15,130 bases of DNA from Bacillota bacterium (GTDB lineage Bacteria > Bacillota > Clostridia > Peptostreptococcales > Anaerovoracaceae): assembly GCA_017543805.1 (NCBI GenBank), contig JAFYFK010000167.1, forward strand, positions 1 to 15,130, in the 5' to 3' direction. Below, in pieces: positions 6,597 to 14,655 of the stretch (within the stretch, counting starts at the first letter, position 1; each line of letters opens with the position of its first letter). A program made the position numbers and the translations under genes. A model generated the notes under the pieces. It worked only from the letters and a program-made list of their open reading frames with translations. It had not been told where the DNA came from and searched no databases.

Positions 6597-8365
6597 CAGG
6601 CAACCTCTCCTTTCGCAGCAAGTTCGCTGATCTCAGCAGTCATTTCAGCCTCGATCTTGGCGTATTCCGTCTCATATTCTTCGGGCAGTACGCTCTTTGC
6701 ACGGCCGATCTTCTCTCTGGAAGGAATGTTGAAGAGGTCTGCTACGGAAGCGCCCTTTGCGGCAGCGTCCCTGCACAGGTCTTCGTACTTGAGGACCATA
6801 GCGAGCAACTTCTCCTGACGGTCGTAGCTGGAATAGCCGTCGACGTCGGTGAACGCGTTCTGCTGGAGGAAGTCTTCGCGGATCATTCTCGCGACTTCCA
6901 GAGTGATCTGGTCTGCCGGGGACAGAGCGTCTTTACCTACCAGCTGTACGATTTCGTTGAGCGAAGCTTCGTTCTGCAGGATGCTCATCGCGCGGGTACG
7001 GTCGATCATGAAGTCCGGTCCGAAGTTCTCGTCATACCAGGGCTTGAGGGAGTCGAGGTACAGAGAGTAGGAGGTCAGCCAGTTGATGGCCGGGAAGTGT
7101 CTCCTGTAAGCGAGAGCGGAATCCAGAGCCCAGAATACCTTTACGATACGCATCGTAGCCTGGGATACAGGTTCGGAAAGGTCGCCGCCCGGAGGAGATA
7201 CAGCGCCTACAGCGGTAAGGCTGCCGGTGCGCTCCTCGGTGCCGATGCACTGTACGGAACCGGCTCTTTCGTAGAACTGAGCGATACGGGATGCCAGGTA
7301 AGCGGGGTAACCTTCTTCGCCGGGCATTTCCTCCAGACGTCCGGACATCTCACGGAGAGCCTCAGCCCAGCGGGAGGTGGAGTCTGCGATTACCGCTACG
7401 TCGTAACCCATGTCGCGGAAGTATTCCGCAATGGTGATTCCGGTATAAACGGAAGCCTCACGTGCGGCTACCGGCATATCGGAGGTGTTTGCTATAAGTA
7501 CAGTACGCTTCATCAGAGATTCGCCTGTGCGCGGGTCCTTCAGTTCCGGGAACTCGCGGAGTACGTCGGTCATCTCGTTTCCGCGCTCGCCGCAGCCGAT
7601 GTAGATTACGATGTCTACGTCAGACCACTTTGCGAGCTGGTGCTGTACAACTGTCTTTCCGGAACCGAACGGTCCGGGAACAGCAGCGGTGCCGCCCTTT
7701 GCGATCGGGAACAGAGTATCGATGATTCTCTGACCGGAGCACAGAGGCCTTCTGGGCGGGAACTTCTGCTTATACGGTCTGCCTACACGGACAGGCCACT
7801 TGTGAGCCATCTGAAGCTTTACTTCCTTGCCGTCTTCTGTCTTGAGGACCGCGATGTCGTCCTTGACGGTGTGAAGGCCGCTTTCGATGCTGACCAGGGT
7901 ACCCTTTACAAGAGGCGGTACCATGATCTTGTGGAGAACTACCTCGGTCTCCTGTACTGTTCCGAGAACGTCGCCGCCGACGAGCTTGTCGCCGGGCTTT
8001 GCCACGGGAACGAAGTCCCACTTCTTTTCGTAGTCAAGAGCGGGGATCTCGACGCCGCGGGTGATGCAGGGGCCGACCTTCTCAACGATCTTTTCCAGCG
8101 GGCGCTGAATACCGTCGTAAATGCCTTCGATCATTCCCGGTCCGAGCTCTACGCTCATCGGAGCACCGGTGGTGAGTACGTCGGCTCCCGGTCCGAGGCC
8201 GGAAGTCTCTTCGTAAACCTGGATCGAAGCAGTGTCACCTTTCATTGTAAGGATCTCGCCGATAAGGTGCTGGGGGCCTACACGTACAACGTCTGACATG
8301 TTGGCGTCGGCCAGTCCGCTTGCTACTACCAGCGGTCCCGATACTTTTACAATTTTGCCACTCAA
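6596..8365 (-). CDS. ntpA: V-type ATPase catalytic subunit A
   Basis: This 589-residue catalytic subunit hydrolyses or makes ATP. It has the Walker A motif GPFGSGKT (231-238), the catalytic glutamate in GERGNE (E260), and Walker B-region sequence YDVAVIADSTSRWAEALREM. The long insertion between the N-terminal barrel and the nucleotide domain (about 115-190, containing the KPGDKLVGGDVLGTV stretch) distinguishes subunit A from F-type beta. The start is TTG at 8365-8363, preceded eight bases upstream by GAAGG. The first residues SGKIVKVSGPLVVASGL match the usual N-terminus, so a downstream ATG would truncate the protein. The gap to ntpG is 23 bases. Confidence 0.97.
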   Translation of the reverse strand: MSGKIVKVSGPLVVASGLADANMSDVVRVGPQHLIGEILTMKGDTASIQVYEETSGLGPGADVLTTGAPMSVELGPGMIEGIYDGIQRPLEKIVEKVGPCITRGVEIPALDYEKKWDFVPVAKPGDKLVGGDVLGTVQETEVVLHKIMVPPLVKGTLVSIESGLHTVKDDIAVLKTEDGKEVKLQMAHKWPVRVGRPYKQKFPPRRPLCSGQRIIDTLFPIAKGGTAAVPGPFGSGKTVVQHQLAKWSDVDIVIYIGCGERGNEMTDVLREFPELKDPRTGESLMKRTVLIANTSDMPVAAREASVYTGITIAEYFRDMGYDVAVIADSTSRWAEALREMSGRLEEMPGEEGYPAYLASRIAQFYERAGSVQCIGTEERTGSLTAVGAVSPPGGDLSEPVSQATMRIVKVFWALDSALAYRRHFPAINWLTSYSLYLDSLKPWYDENFGPDFMIDRTRAMSILQNEASLNEIVQLVGKDALSPADQITLEVARMIREDFLQQNAFTDVDGYSSYDRQEKLLAMVLKYEDLCRDAAAKGASVADLFNIPSREKIGRAKSVLPEEYETEYAKIEAEMTAEISELAAKGEVA

Positions 8366-8388
8366 ATCGATAACCTTCTTTCGGATTA

Positions 8389-8706
8389 TTACAGAATGTC
8401 CGCACCGACCGCTCTTTCGATAGAGCGCTGAATATCGGACTTACCTATACCCATCGAGCCGTCCTTGCCCGGGATCAGTATGATCGCAGGCTTCAGCTCA
8501 TCTTTGTATTTGTCGATCACATCGCTCAGGTTGACCGCGAGCTGCTCGGTAAGATAAATTACCGCGCAGTCCTCTTTTGCAAGCCTGTCGATGATCCCTC
8601 TTGCCTCTTCGGGGTTTGCCGCCGGATATGTGTCAAGGCCGAGCGCTTTGAAACCCATTACGGAGTCCCAGTCCCCGATGACGGCTATGCTGAATGTATT
8701 TGCCAT
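8389..8706 (-). CDS. ntpG: V-type ATPase subunit F (rotor shaft partner of D)
   Basis: This 105-residue protein has the subunit F hallmarks: IAVIGDWDSVMGFKALGL at the N-terminus (a small CheY-like alpha/beta fold) and PAIILIPGKDGSMG in the C-terminal half. It binds the D shaft and helps regulate and connect the rotor. In Enterococcus hirae naming it is NtpG; archaeal-style annotation calls it AtpF. The ATG at 8706 follows a GGCGGTGA stretch that may act as ribosome binding site. The ntpC stop is 12 bases upstream and ntpA starts 23 bases downstream. The length is typical. Confidence 0.93.
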   Translation of the reverse strand: MANTFSIAVIGDWDSVMGFKALGLDTYPAANPEEARGIIDRLAKEDCAVIYLTEQLAVNLSDVIDKYKDELKPAIILIPGKDGSMGIGKSDIQRSIERAVGADIL

Positions 8707-8718
8707 TTCGTCACCGCC

Positions 8719-9753
8719 TTACACATAAGTCGCTCTTAAACGGGAGCGGATCGTGTCCGGATCGATCTTGGCGTTTCTGCCCATCAGGATGATCCTGATG
8801 TTTGTGATCTCGGTCTCCACTGCCGCAAGATACCCCACCAGAGGCGCTTCGCCAAATGCCACGTACAGCGCGTCGGCGAGATATTCGCAGACAGCGTCGT
8901 CGCAGAGCTTTTCGAAGTCGGTCAGGGCTCCGCCTGCAACGGCGGTCTGTCCGGCTTCGGCGGCCTTCGCCAGAAGCGTGGGTGCAAACAATTCCGCAAG
9001 ACCCGCTCCTGAGCCTCTCACGACCGCGAGAAGGTTTTCGGGGGCAACTTCGCCGCCCTCAGCGAGCACGCCTTCAAGGAATTCCGCGTTTTTGCTCATT
9101 CTCAGCGTTCTTACCGAAGCCCTGAGGTTTGCCGCGTCAATCATTATCCTGACGTAGCCGGTAAGGAAATCGCTGCCGGTAGCCTTTGCCGTCGCGAGCT
9201 GGTCCCTGAACATCAGCTTGTCGAGCAGTACGTCCGACAGCTGTGGGTCGCCGGTGGTGTCGAGCACGTCCTTGCCCTGGACTGCCGCTTCCGCGAGCAT
9301 CGAGGGAAGGAAGCTCATATCGCCGGTGTCGAGAGCCTCTTTAAGGACCTGGGTGCTCACCCTGCCCATCTCTATGAGCATGGAGTCCGGGCTGGTCCTT
9401 ACGACATTGGCCTTGAGCAAAGCTTTCAAATTGTGATAATCGTATTTAGTTTTAAAGATATCCAGATATCTTCCGTCCGGAGCGCTGTCGCCGAGGTCGT
9501 TGAACAATTCCTCGCGCACGCTTCCCAGAGCTGCGTCCATTTCCTCGGGATGATCCATGGAAAACGGCGGATAGCCTGCCTCGGTGAGGACCTTCAGAGC
9601 GTCCTCATCCTCTTTGGCCTCGAGCATCTGCTCGAGTTTGTCCCGGGTGAGCATCCTGGTTTCCATTGCTTTGATCCGGGCGGAGATGACCAGATAATCC
9701 GTATCTTTTATTTCAACCTCGTCATAAGGAGATTGATAAGATTGGTAAGTCAA
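8719..9753 (-). CDS. ntpC: V-type ATPase subunit C (rotor socket, eukaryotic d-like)
   Basis: This 344-residue, mostly helical protein sits on the membrane ring and seats the central shaft. Recognisable elements are the early YLVISARIKAMETRMLTRDKL, the middle KYDYHNLKALLKA, and ETEITNIRIILMGRNAKI near the C-terminus with a closing RLRATYV, all usual for the AtpC/d family. The start is TTG at 9753-9751 with a perfect AAGGAGG seven bases upstream, which overlaps the stop of ntpE. No ATG lies near. The length is close to the family norm of about 330-350. Confidence 0.93.
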   Translation of the reverse strand: MTYQSYQSPYDEVEIKDTDYLVISARIKAMETRMLTRDKLEQMLEAKEDEDALKVLTEAGYPPFSMDHPEEMDAALGSVREELFNDLGDSAPDGRYLDIFKTKYDYHNLKALLKANVVRTSPDSMLIEMGRVSTQVLKEALDTGDMSFLPSMLAEAAVQGKDVLDTTGDPQLSDVLLDKLMFRDQLATAKATGSDFLTGYVRIMIDAANLRASVRTLRMSKNAEFLEGVLAEGGEVAPENLLAVVRGSGAGLAELFAPTLLAKAAEAGQTAVAGGALTDFEKLCDDAVCEYLADALYVAFGEAPLVGYLAAVETEITNIRIILMGRNAKIDPDTIRSRLRATYV

Positions 9754-9765
9754 ACCTGATCCTCC

Positions 9766-10356
9766 TTAGCCCTCCGGAAACAGCAGCTTTGCCACATCTC
9801 CCGAAGCTTCGCTTCTCTGCAGACGTACAAGGGTCTCAAACGTGCAGTTGACCTCAACGCTCCCTTTGCGAAGGATGAATCCGCCCTTGACGGGACGGGT
9901 CTCGCCGGAGAGGGTCAGCTTGCCGCCGCCGAGAAGAGCGTTTGCCTTCTCAACAGCCTTTGCGCCGACCGCTTTCTTTTCGGGGGCAAAGATGACTTCG
10001 CCCTTTCCGTCCGGTGCAGCCTTTACAAGAAGCCTTGCGCAGACGTCTGCGTAAACATCGTCTGAGGCCTTGCAGAGCTTGTCGAGCGCGCCGTCGAAAG
10101 CCTTGTCCATCATCTCCTGCTTTGCCGCGAGGGAGATCTGTCTTGCTTCCATCTGCGCTACGCTTACGAGACGCTCTTCGCGTTCCGCGGCTTCCTTGTC
10201 GCCGCGCGCGCGGAGGTCGTTCGTGAGCTTTTCGATGTCTGCCTTTGCCTTGGCTTCAATTTCTGCTGCCTTGCCCTTGGCTTCGGAGAGGATGCTGTCG
10301 ACGGAGCCCTGAGTTACCGCATCTATACGCTGCGTAATTTTTTCGATTCCGTTCAT
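9766..10356 (-). CDS. ntpE: V-type ATPase subunit E (peripheral stalk)
   Basis: This 196-residue protein is a long charged helix at the N-terminus (about 1-85, rich in Ala, Glu, Lys, Arg, including KAKADIEKLTNDLRARGDKE) followed by a globular C-terminal half ending in GDVAKLLFPEG. This matches peripheral-stalk subunit E, which pairs with the G/H-type subunit (NtpF here) as a coiled coil and clamps the head to subunit I. The KGGFILRKGSVEVNCTFETL stretch is typical of the C-terminal domain, which contacts subunit B. The ATG at 10356 has AAGGAT a few bases upstream; the ntpK stop is 14 bases away. Confidence 0.92.
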   Translation of the reverse strand: MNGIEKITQRIDAVTQGSVDSILSEAKGKAAEIEAKAKADIEKLTNDLRARGDKEAAEREERLVSVAQMEARQISLAAKQEMMDKAFDGALDKLCKASDDVYADVCARLLVKAAPDGKGEVIFAPEKKAVGAKAVEKANALLGGGKLTLSGETRPVKGGFILRKGSVEVNCTFETLVRLQRSEASGDVAKLLFPEG

Positions 10357-10370
10357 AGCCTATCCTTTAA

Positions 10371-10856
10371 TTAACCTACGTTGAGCATCAGTAACAGGGA
10401 TGCGAGCAGAGAAAGTATCGCGTAGAACTCTACTGTAATGCAGAGAACCATGCCCTTTGACCAGTCATCCGGTTTCTTTGCGAGCAGATTTATAGATCCT
10501 GCCGCTACCTTACCCTGAGCTACTGCGGAGATGCCGCCGCCGATGGCGATGGGCATGCAGGCCGCGAAGTACTGGAGACCCTGCTGAAGCGTGAGGGAAG
10601 CGATGTCGCCGCTGAGAAGTCCCATCTGCATCATGCACATGAAGCCGGCTACCAGACCGTACAGACCCTGGGTACCAGGAATGACCTGAAGGATCATGAC
10701 TTTACCGAACTTGGAAGGATCCTGGCAGAGGAGTCCTGTTCCTGCTTCACCAGCAATGCCGGTTCCTCTTGCGCTGCCTGCGCCTGCAAGGCATACCGCA
10801 AGGCCTGCACCAAGCATACCGATGGCGCCGCCGGTTGAAAGTTCAAAAATTCCCAT
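10371..10856 (-). CDS. ntpK: V-type ATPase membrane proteolipid (subunit K / c ring)
   Basis: This 161-residue protein has four hydrophobic helices, a duplicated hairpin of the 16-kDa proteolipid type. The ring of these subunits carries the coupling ion. Helix 4 holds the ion-binding carboxylate E143 in TVEFYAIL, while the equivalent place in helix 2 is not acidic (IPGTQGLYG, 59-67), so there is one ion site per subunit. I59, T62, Q63, Y66, Q114 and E143 line up with the Na+ ligands reported for Enterococcus hirae NtpK (L61, T64, Q65, Y68, Q110, E139), suggesting Na+ coupling. AAGGAGG eight bases before the ATG is among the strongest sites in the operon, fitting the need for many copies. The alignment was made by eye. 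Confidence 0.95.
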   Translation of the reverse strand: MGIFELSTGGAIGMLGAGLAVCLAGAGSARGTGIAGEAGTGLLCQDPSKFGKVMILQVIPGTQGLYGLVAGFMCMMQMGLLSGDIASLTLQQGLQYFAACMPIAIGGGISAVAQGKVAAGSINLLAKKPDDWSKGMVLCITVEFYAILSLLASLLLMLNVG

Positions 10857-10874
10857 ATTGATATCCTCCTTGTA

Positions 10875-12824
10875 TTATTGAATATCTACGTACTTTGTAT
10901 TGATCTCCATGGGTCTGAAGGGCTTGCCTCCGTCCTCATAGAATTTATTGAAGAATTCAAGGCACTGAAGTCTGAGGTCGTGCACATAGCAGCCGAGAAG
11001 GTTCAGTGCGAAGTTCAGCGCGTTTCCGACAAGAGCTATTATGAGGAACGCGATGACGTTTCCGGGGAGCTGTCCCAGAGTGTTGAATACCTGAGCGATT
11101 ACGCTTCCTGCGAGCATCAGAGCCATGAGTCTCGAATAGGAGAGTATGTCTCCGAGCCAGCCTGTAACGTTGTTGTACAGGGAGACGAGCACGGCCAGAA
11201 GTTTCTTGAAGATGTTCTTCTCCTCCCAGCCAGCGCCTACGAGGACCATCACTCCGCCGACGATGAGAACTACCGGCGTTACGCCGAGCAGCATCAGTGC
11301 GAGTCCGGCGAGAACGATCCACCAGGTGACCTCGTTCCAGATTATGCTCATGTATTCCTTGCGGCGGGCCTTGATGACCACGCTGATGACCATACCTGTG
11401 ATCAGGTGAACTATACCGAGGGCCATGGCGCCGATGAGGATCCTGATGGTATCGTCAAGCGGCTTGATGGGCGGATCGATCAGCAGGGCCGGCAGTCTTG
11501 AGACCGCGTCGGGGTTGATCATTCCGACCAGCTTCGGGATAAAGTCTCCAAAGAAGCCTCCGGTGAGAACTCCCATGATGAACGTTGAGATGCCGCCCCA
11601 GATCATCAGGTTGAACATGTGTCCGCCCGTGCCCTTGGGCGCGTACTTCTTTGTGATGAGCACGCCCGCTATGAACATCAGCAGTCCGTAACCCATATCG
11701 GCCATCATAATTCCGTAGAACAGTATGAAGAAGAATGCCATGAGCGGGTTCGGGTCGACGTTGGCGTAGGACGGCAGCGAGTACATCTCGGTTACCATGT
11801 TGAGCGCGCTTGTAAGCTTGTTGTTCTTAAGCCTTACAGGTACGTCGGGGATGTCTTCGTCGGTCGGGTCGGAAGCGTCCCACGCGCAGCCGTATTTGTC
11901 GAGCAGCGCCGTTACGTCTCCGAGGCTGTCCGCCGGGCACCAGCCTTCGAAGAAGCTGATGGTTCCGTCGGTGAGCACTCTCTCCGCTCCGGCTTCCTCG
12001 GAAGCCTCGGCAGCGAGCCTGTCGGAATACATCCTGATGTCGCCGCGGAACTCCTGGCAGGCAGCGATCTCGGCTTCTGTCTCAGCCGTCTCCCTGTCGA
12101 TCTCCGCGAGCTTTGCGTCGATATCTTTTATGATATCCGCGGGAACTCCCCTTTCTCCGGGGAAACTTACTACGCTGAATACGTAGTTGTGAAGGACATC
12201 CATGGCGGTCTGCTCATCTTCTTTGTGCGATACAAGGAGCAGATATTTCTGCTGCTTGTCCGCGCTTATCTCGATGAGTTCAGCCGCGGCGCCGGAAGCT
12301 TCCAGATCTTTCTGAATTGCCGAAGTGTCCGTCGCGCCCGGGCAGACGCCGATCTTAAAGACCGCGTGCTCTGTCCCGCCGTTCTCGAGAGCAAGATCCA
12401 TATTGCTCCACGGAAGCAGGCCTGCCTTGCGGCTTTCCAGCCTGCCCTTCTCGGTTCCGAGTTTGTTGAGCCTGTCCAGCAGTCCGCCTATTTTTTCGCA
12501 GGCGGCTTTTGCTTTTTCGGCATTGGCGTCATCAAGGAACTCAGCTTCCGAAACGGGGACGCGCTTTACGAACATACCGTTCTTTAAAGAACCGTACTTC
12601 TTGATCGCCTCCAGCGAGGTCTTTGCCGCGTTGATCTGATTGCGGGTAGAAGCCGCGCTCGGGATCCTCTCGGGCTGAAGGAGCGTGGTCCAGGCGGGAT
12701 CGCTGAGCTTGTCGCCGGGATCCGAGACCTCGACGCAGCCCATCCTCAGAAGCTCGTCAAACAGCTTCTGCCGATCTTCGGCCATGGCGATGACCTTCAG
12801 TTTTTTCATTTTGACTATCGCCAT
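10875..12824 (-). CDS. ntpI: V-type ATPase subunit I (membrane stator, eukaryotic a-like)
   Basis: This 649-residue protein has a soluble N-terminal half (1 to about 340, with charged coiled-coil stretches near 105-135 and 230-275) and a membrane half with about seven or eight hydrophobic segments (roughly 361-391, 404-426, 459-485, 498-531, 555-580, 588-612). The two arginines that face the rotor carboxylate in this family are present: R565 in LSYSRLMAL and R618 in VHDLRLQ. It forms the ion half-channels with the NtpK ring and anchors the peripheral stalks. The ATG at 12824 starts three bases after the ntpF stop with only a weak ribosome binding site, so translation is probably coupled. The length is normal. 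Confidence 0.95.
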   Translation of the reverse strand: MAIVKMKKLKVIAMAEDRQKLFDELLRMGCVEVSDPGDKLSDPAWTTLLQPERIPSAASTRNQINAAKTSLEAIKKYGSLKNGMFVKRVPVSEAEFLDDANAEKAKAACEKIGGLLDRLNKLGTEKGRLESRKAGLLPWSNMDLALENGGTEHAVFKIGVCPGATDTSAIQKDLEASGAAAELIEISADKQQKYLLLVSHKEDEQTAMDVLHNYVFSVVSFPGERGVPADIIKDIDAKLAEIDRETAETEAEIAACQEFRGDIRMYSDRLAAEASEEAGAERVLTDGTISFFEGWCPADSLGDVTALLDKYGCAWDASDPTDEDIPDVPVRLKNNKLTSALNMVTEMYSLPSYANVDPNPLMAFFFILFYGIMMADMGYGLLMFIAGVLITKKYAPKGTGGHMFNLMIWGGISTFIMGVLTGGFFGDFIPKLVGMINPDAVSRLPALLIDPPIKPLDDTIRILIGAMALGIVHLITGMVISVVIKARRKEYMSIIWNEVTWWIVLAGLALMLLGVTPVVLIVGGVMVLVGAGWEEKNIFKKLLAVLVSLYNNVTGWLGDILSYSRLMALMLAGSVIAQVFNTLGQLPGNVIAFLIIALVGNALNFALNLLGCYVHDLRLQCLEFFNKFYEDGGKPFRPMEINTKYVDIQ

Positions 12825-12827
12825 TGT

Positions 12828-13139
12828 TTAACCTGTGATCCTTTCGACAATTAGATCCGAAGCCTTGGCAAGATAGGCTGCGGCAGCGTTTTTCAGCGCT
12901 TCGCCGGCCTTCCCGGCCTCCGCGAGGACTTCCTCGGAACGCTTCTGGGCGCGCTCTTCGGCTCCTCTGAACTTGATCTTGTTGAGCTCAAGGGCTTCAT
13001 CCCTCGCAGCTTTGACCATCGCCTGACATCTCTTCTCGGTCTCTTCTAAAAGTTGCTTGGCCTCGGCCTTGGCCGATTCCAGTTTTTCGCGGTTTGCGGC
13101 TTCAGCGGCCACTACCTTCTCGACAACTTCCAAAGACAT
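12828..13139 (-). CDS. ntpF: V-type ATPase subunit G/H (peripheral stalk)
   Basis: This 103-residue protein is almost wholly a charged alpha helix (VEKVVAAEAANREKLESAKA, then KQLLEETEKRCQAMVKAARDE), typical of the short G/H-type peripheral-stalk subunit that pairs with subunit E. As in Enterococcus hirae, it is the first gene of the ntp operon, directly before ntpI. The ATG at 13139 has a GGTGAT stretch just upstream that is at best a modest ribosome binding site. Sequence similarity alone is weak for such coiled coils, so the call leans on size, composition and place in the operon. Confidence 0.85.
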   Translation of the reverse strand: MSLEVVEKVVAAEAANREKLESAKAEAKQLLEETEKRCQAMVKAARDEALELNKIKFRGAEERAQKRSEEVLAEAGKAGEALKNAAAAYLAKASDLIVERITG

Positions 13140-13175
13140 TACATCACCAGCTTTCTATTAATTTTTAACCAGGGA

Positions 13176-13200
13176 TACCGGAAAAACGCGTTCTCCGGTA
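13176..13200 (-). promoter_or_regulatory. Leader hairpin (near-perfect 25-base palindrome) of the ATPase operon
   Basis: TACCGGA (13176-13182) and TCCGGTA (13194-13200) are the arms of an inverted repeat. As minus-strand RNA it folds into a 10-bp stem with one G-U pair and a CGCGU loop. It lies roughly 46-70 bases into the predicted leader and is not followed by a U-tract, so it is not a simple terminator. It could be an mRNA 5' stabiliser or, as DNA, a repressor operator downstream of the promoter. Function is not known from sequence. Confidence 0.55.
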
Positions 13201-13252
13201 AGCGATTTTAAGACAGAATAAAATAAACACCCTATTCCGCGTCTATGCGAAA

Positions 13253-13281
13253 ATTGTAACAGAACACAAGCGCAATTTCAA
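13253..13281 (-). promoter_or_regulatory. Sigma-70-type promoter of the V-type ATPase operon
   Basis: On the minus strand TTGAAA (-35, 13276-13281) and TACAAT (-10, 13253-13258) are separated by exactly 17 bases. Transcription would start near 13246, giving a leader of about 107 bases before ntpF. It is the best promoter match I found in the window and sits in the only large gap upstream of the operon. Confidence 0.7.
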
Positions 13282-13357
13282 TATAAGGTTTGAGTTATTG
13301 CGGGAAAAACTTAATATTTGCAAGGATTCGGACAGGCAGGCACCGGCTCGGAATATC

Positions 13358-13424
13358 AAAAAAAGTGAAATCGTCCAAAATGGAATATTGACCGCAATAG
13401 GAACAATTTTTCCATCCGGACGAT
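13358..13424 (-). terminator. Long hairpin with U-tract after the MFS gene
   Basis: On the minus strand ATCGTCCGGATGGAA pairs with TTCCATTTTGGACGAT: 13 Watson-Crick pairs plus two possible G-U pairs and one bulge. A further ATTG/CAAT pair sits inside and the loop is about 13 bases. Seven U follow five bases after the stem. The structure begins about 18 bases after the MFS stop, the right place for its terminator, although the hairpin is longer and the U-tract more distant than usual. Confidence 0.55.
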
Positions 13425-13441
13425 GTCTGCCGGGTATTAAA

Positions 13442-14638
13442 TCAATTCTGCGCTTCCGCGTCCCTGACCCTGAAGCAGCAGCTTGCGGCAAAGGCCGCGA
13501 GAAGAGCACTGGCGGACCAGATCACGACGTATCCGCCGGTGGCCTCCACGCTTATCCCTCCGAGCCAGGAACTGAAGAAGCTGCCGAGCTGATGGAATAC
13601 AAAGAGGAAGCCGAACAGAGTCGCCATTTTTACGGCGCCGAAGCGCTCCTTTACCATAGCGGAGACCGGCGGAACGGTGGCCGCGCCGGTAAATCCGAGG
13701 AGGATCGCAAACAGCCCGAAGGTCACGATGGTTTTCGGAAGGATAAAATACAGGAGTATCCATATGGTCCTGGAGCCGAATTCGAGCCCCGCGACCATCT
13801 TGGGGCGGAAGCGGCCGGTCATGGCTCCGCTGAAAACGGAGCCGAGCATGGTGCTTATGCCGTAGACAGACATTATGTAAGCGGCGGTCTCCCGCTGAAG
13901 GCCGGCGGCGGTCATGTTGTTGAACAGATGCGTCTCGATGATCGCCATGTGGAAGCCGCAGGTAAAGAACGCGCCCATCATAAGCCTGTATGACGGGTCG
14001 GCAAAGGCCGCTTTAAACATCGGGATTATCGCCGGCGCCGACTCTCTTGCGGCAGGCTTCGATTCAAACCTCGTGAAATACAGGGATACGGGAATCATTA
14101 CGGCCATGGCTATGGCCATTACACGCAGGCATACGGTGATCCCGGAGCCCGCTATTATTTTCTGCCAGAGCGGGGCGAATACGATGGAACCGAGGCCGCT
14201 GCTCGCCGATATGATGCCGGAAACAGTTGCCGCGGTCGACGGTTTGAGCACCGGCGAGAGTACACTCATCAGAATGCCGAATGCGAGCGCGCCGAAACCC
14301 GCCCCTATCAGCAGGAACGAGATCAGAAGAGGCAGGCGGCTTCTGCAGAAAGGCAGATAAGCAAGGCCGCCGGCTATCATGGAGACGCCCAGCACGAGCG
14401 CCGAACGGTTACCCTTCTTGAGAGCCAGCATTCCGAAGAAGGGCTGCGTAAAGCCATAGAAAAACTGCGAAACAGCAATGACAAAGCTGACGGAGGCGTA
14501 ACCAACGCCGGACAGCGCGGAAACTTCCGTAAGGAGCAGGCCGTAATTGGACCGTATCGCCGCGGACATGGCGTTGAGCATGCATCCGCAGATTATGAGA
14601 AGGATGATAGTCGATGCGCTGATATTTTTCTTTTCCAT
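13442..14638 (-). CDS. Major facilitator superfamily transporter, substrate unknown
   Basis: This 398-residue protein has 12 hydrophobic segments in two groups of six, split by a basic cytoplasmic loop around 190-210 (TRFESKPAARES). The loop between segments 2 and 3 has an MFS motif A-like sequence, GMLALKKGNRSALVLG (69-84), and the C-half ends with a TLFGFLFVFHQLGSFFSSWL stretch (340-359) seen in MFS carriers of the monocarboxylate/OFA-like and related groups. There is no signal of a drug-specific motif, so I do not assign a substrate. The ATG at 14638 has GAGGG seven bases upstream. The gene stands alone, in the same direction as the ATPase operon but separated from it by a hairpin terminator and the ATPase promoter. 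It appears intact. Confidence 0.9.
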   Translation of the reverse strand: MEKKNISASTIILLIICGCMLNAMSAAIRSNYGLLLTEVSALSGVGYASVSFVIAVSQFFYGFTQPFFGMLALKKGNRSALVLGVSMIAGGLAYLPFCRSRLPLLISFLLIGAGFGALAFGILMSVLSPVLKPSTAATVSGIISASSGLGSIVFAPLWQKIIAGSGITVCLRVMAIAMAVMIPVSLYFTRFESKPAARESAPAIIPMFKAAFADPSYRLMMGAFFTCGFHMAIIETHLFNNMTAAGLQRETAAYIMSVYGISTMLGSVFSGAMTGRFRPKMVAGLEFGSRTIWILLYFILPKTIVTFGLFAILLGFTGAATVPPVSAMVKERFGAVKMATLFGFLFVFHQLGSFFSSWLGGISVEATGGYVVIWSASALLAAFAASCCFRVRDAEAQN

Positions 14639-14655
14639 ATTTCTGCCCTCTTATT

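Noticed and set aside
4482..6818. A 778-codon open frame on the plus strand, opposite ntpD, ntpB and the end of ntpA
   Set aside because: It lies wholly antisense to three well-identified ATPase genes, starts in their terminator, lacks a ribosome binding site, and its translation has no recognisable domain. It is explained by the codon bias of the genes on the other strand.
7097..8296. A 399-codon plus-strand frame opposite ntpA
   Set aside because: Antisense shadow of the catalytic subunit gene, with no start signal and no domain pattern.
11619..12587. A 322-codon plus-strand frame opposite ntpI
   Set aside because: Antisense shadow of the subunit I gene, whose membrane and arginine motifs are clear on the minus strand.
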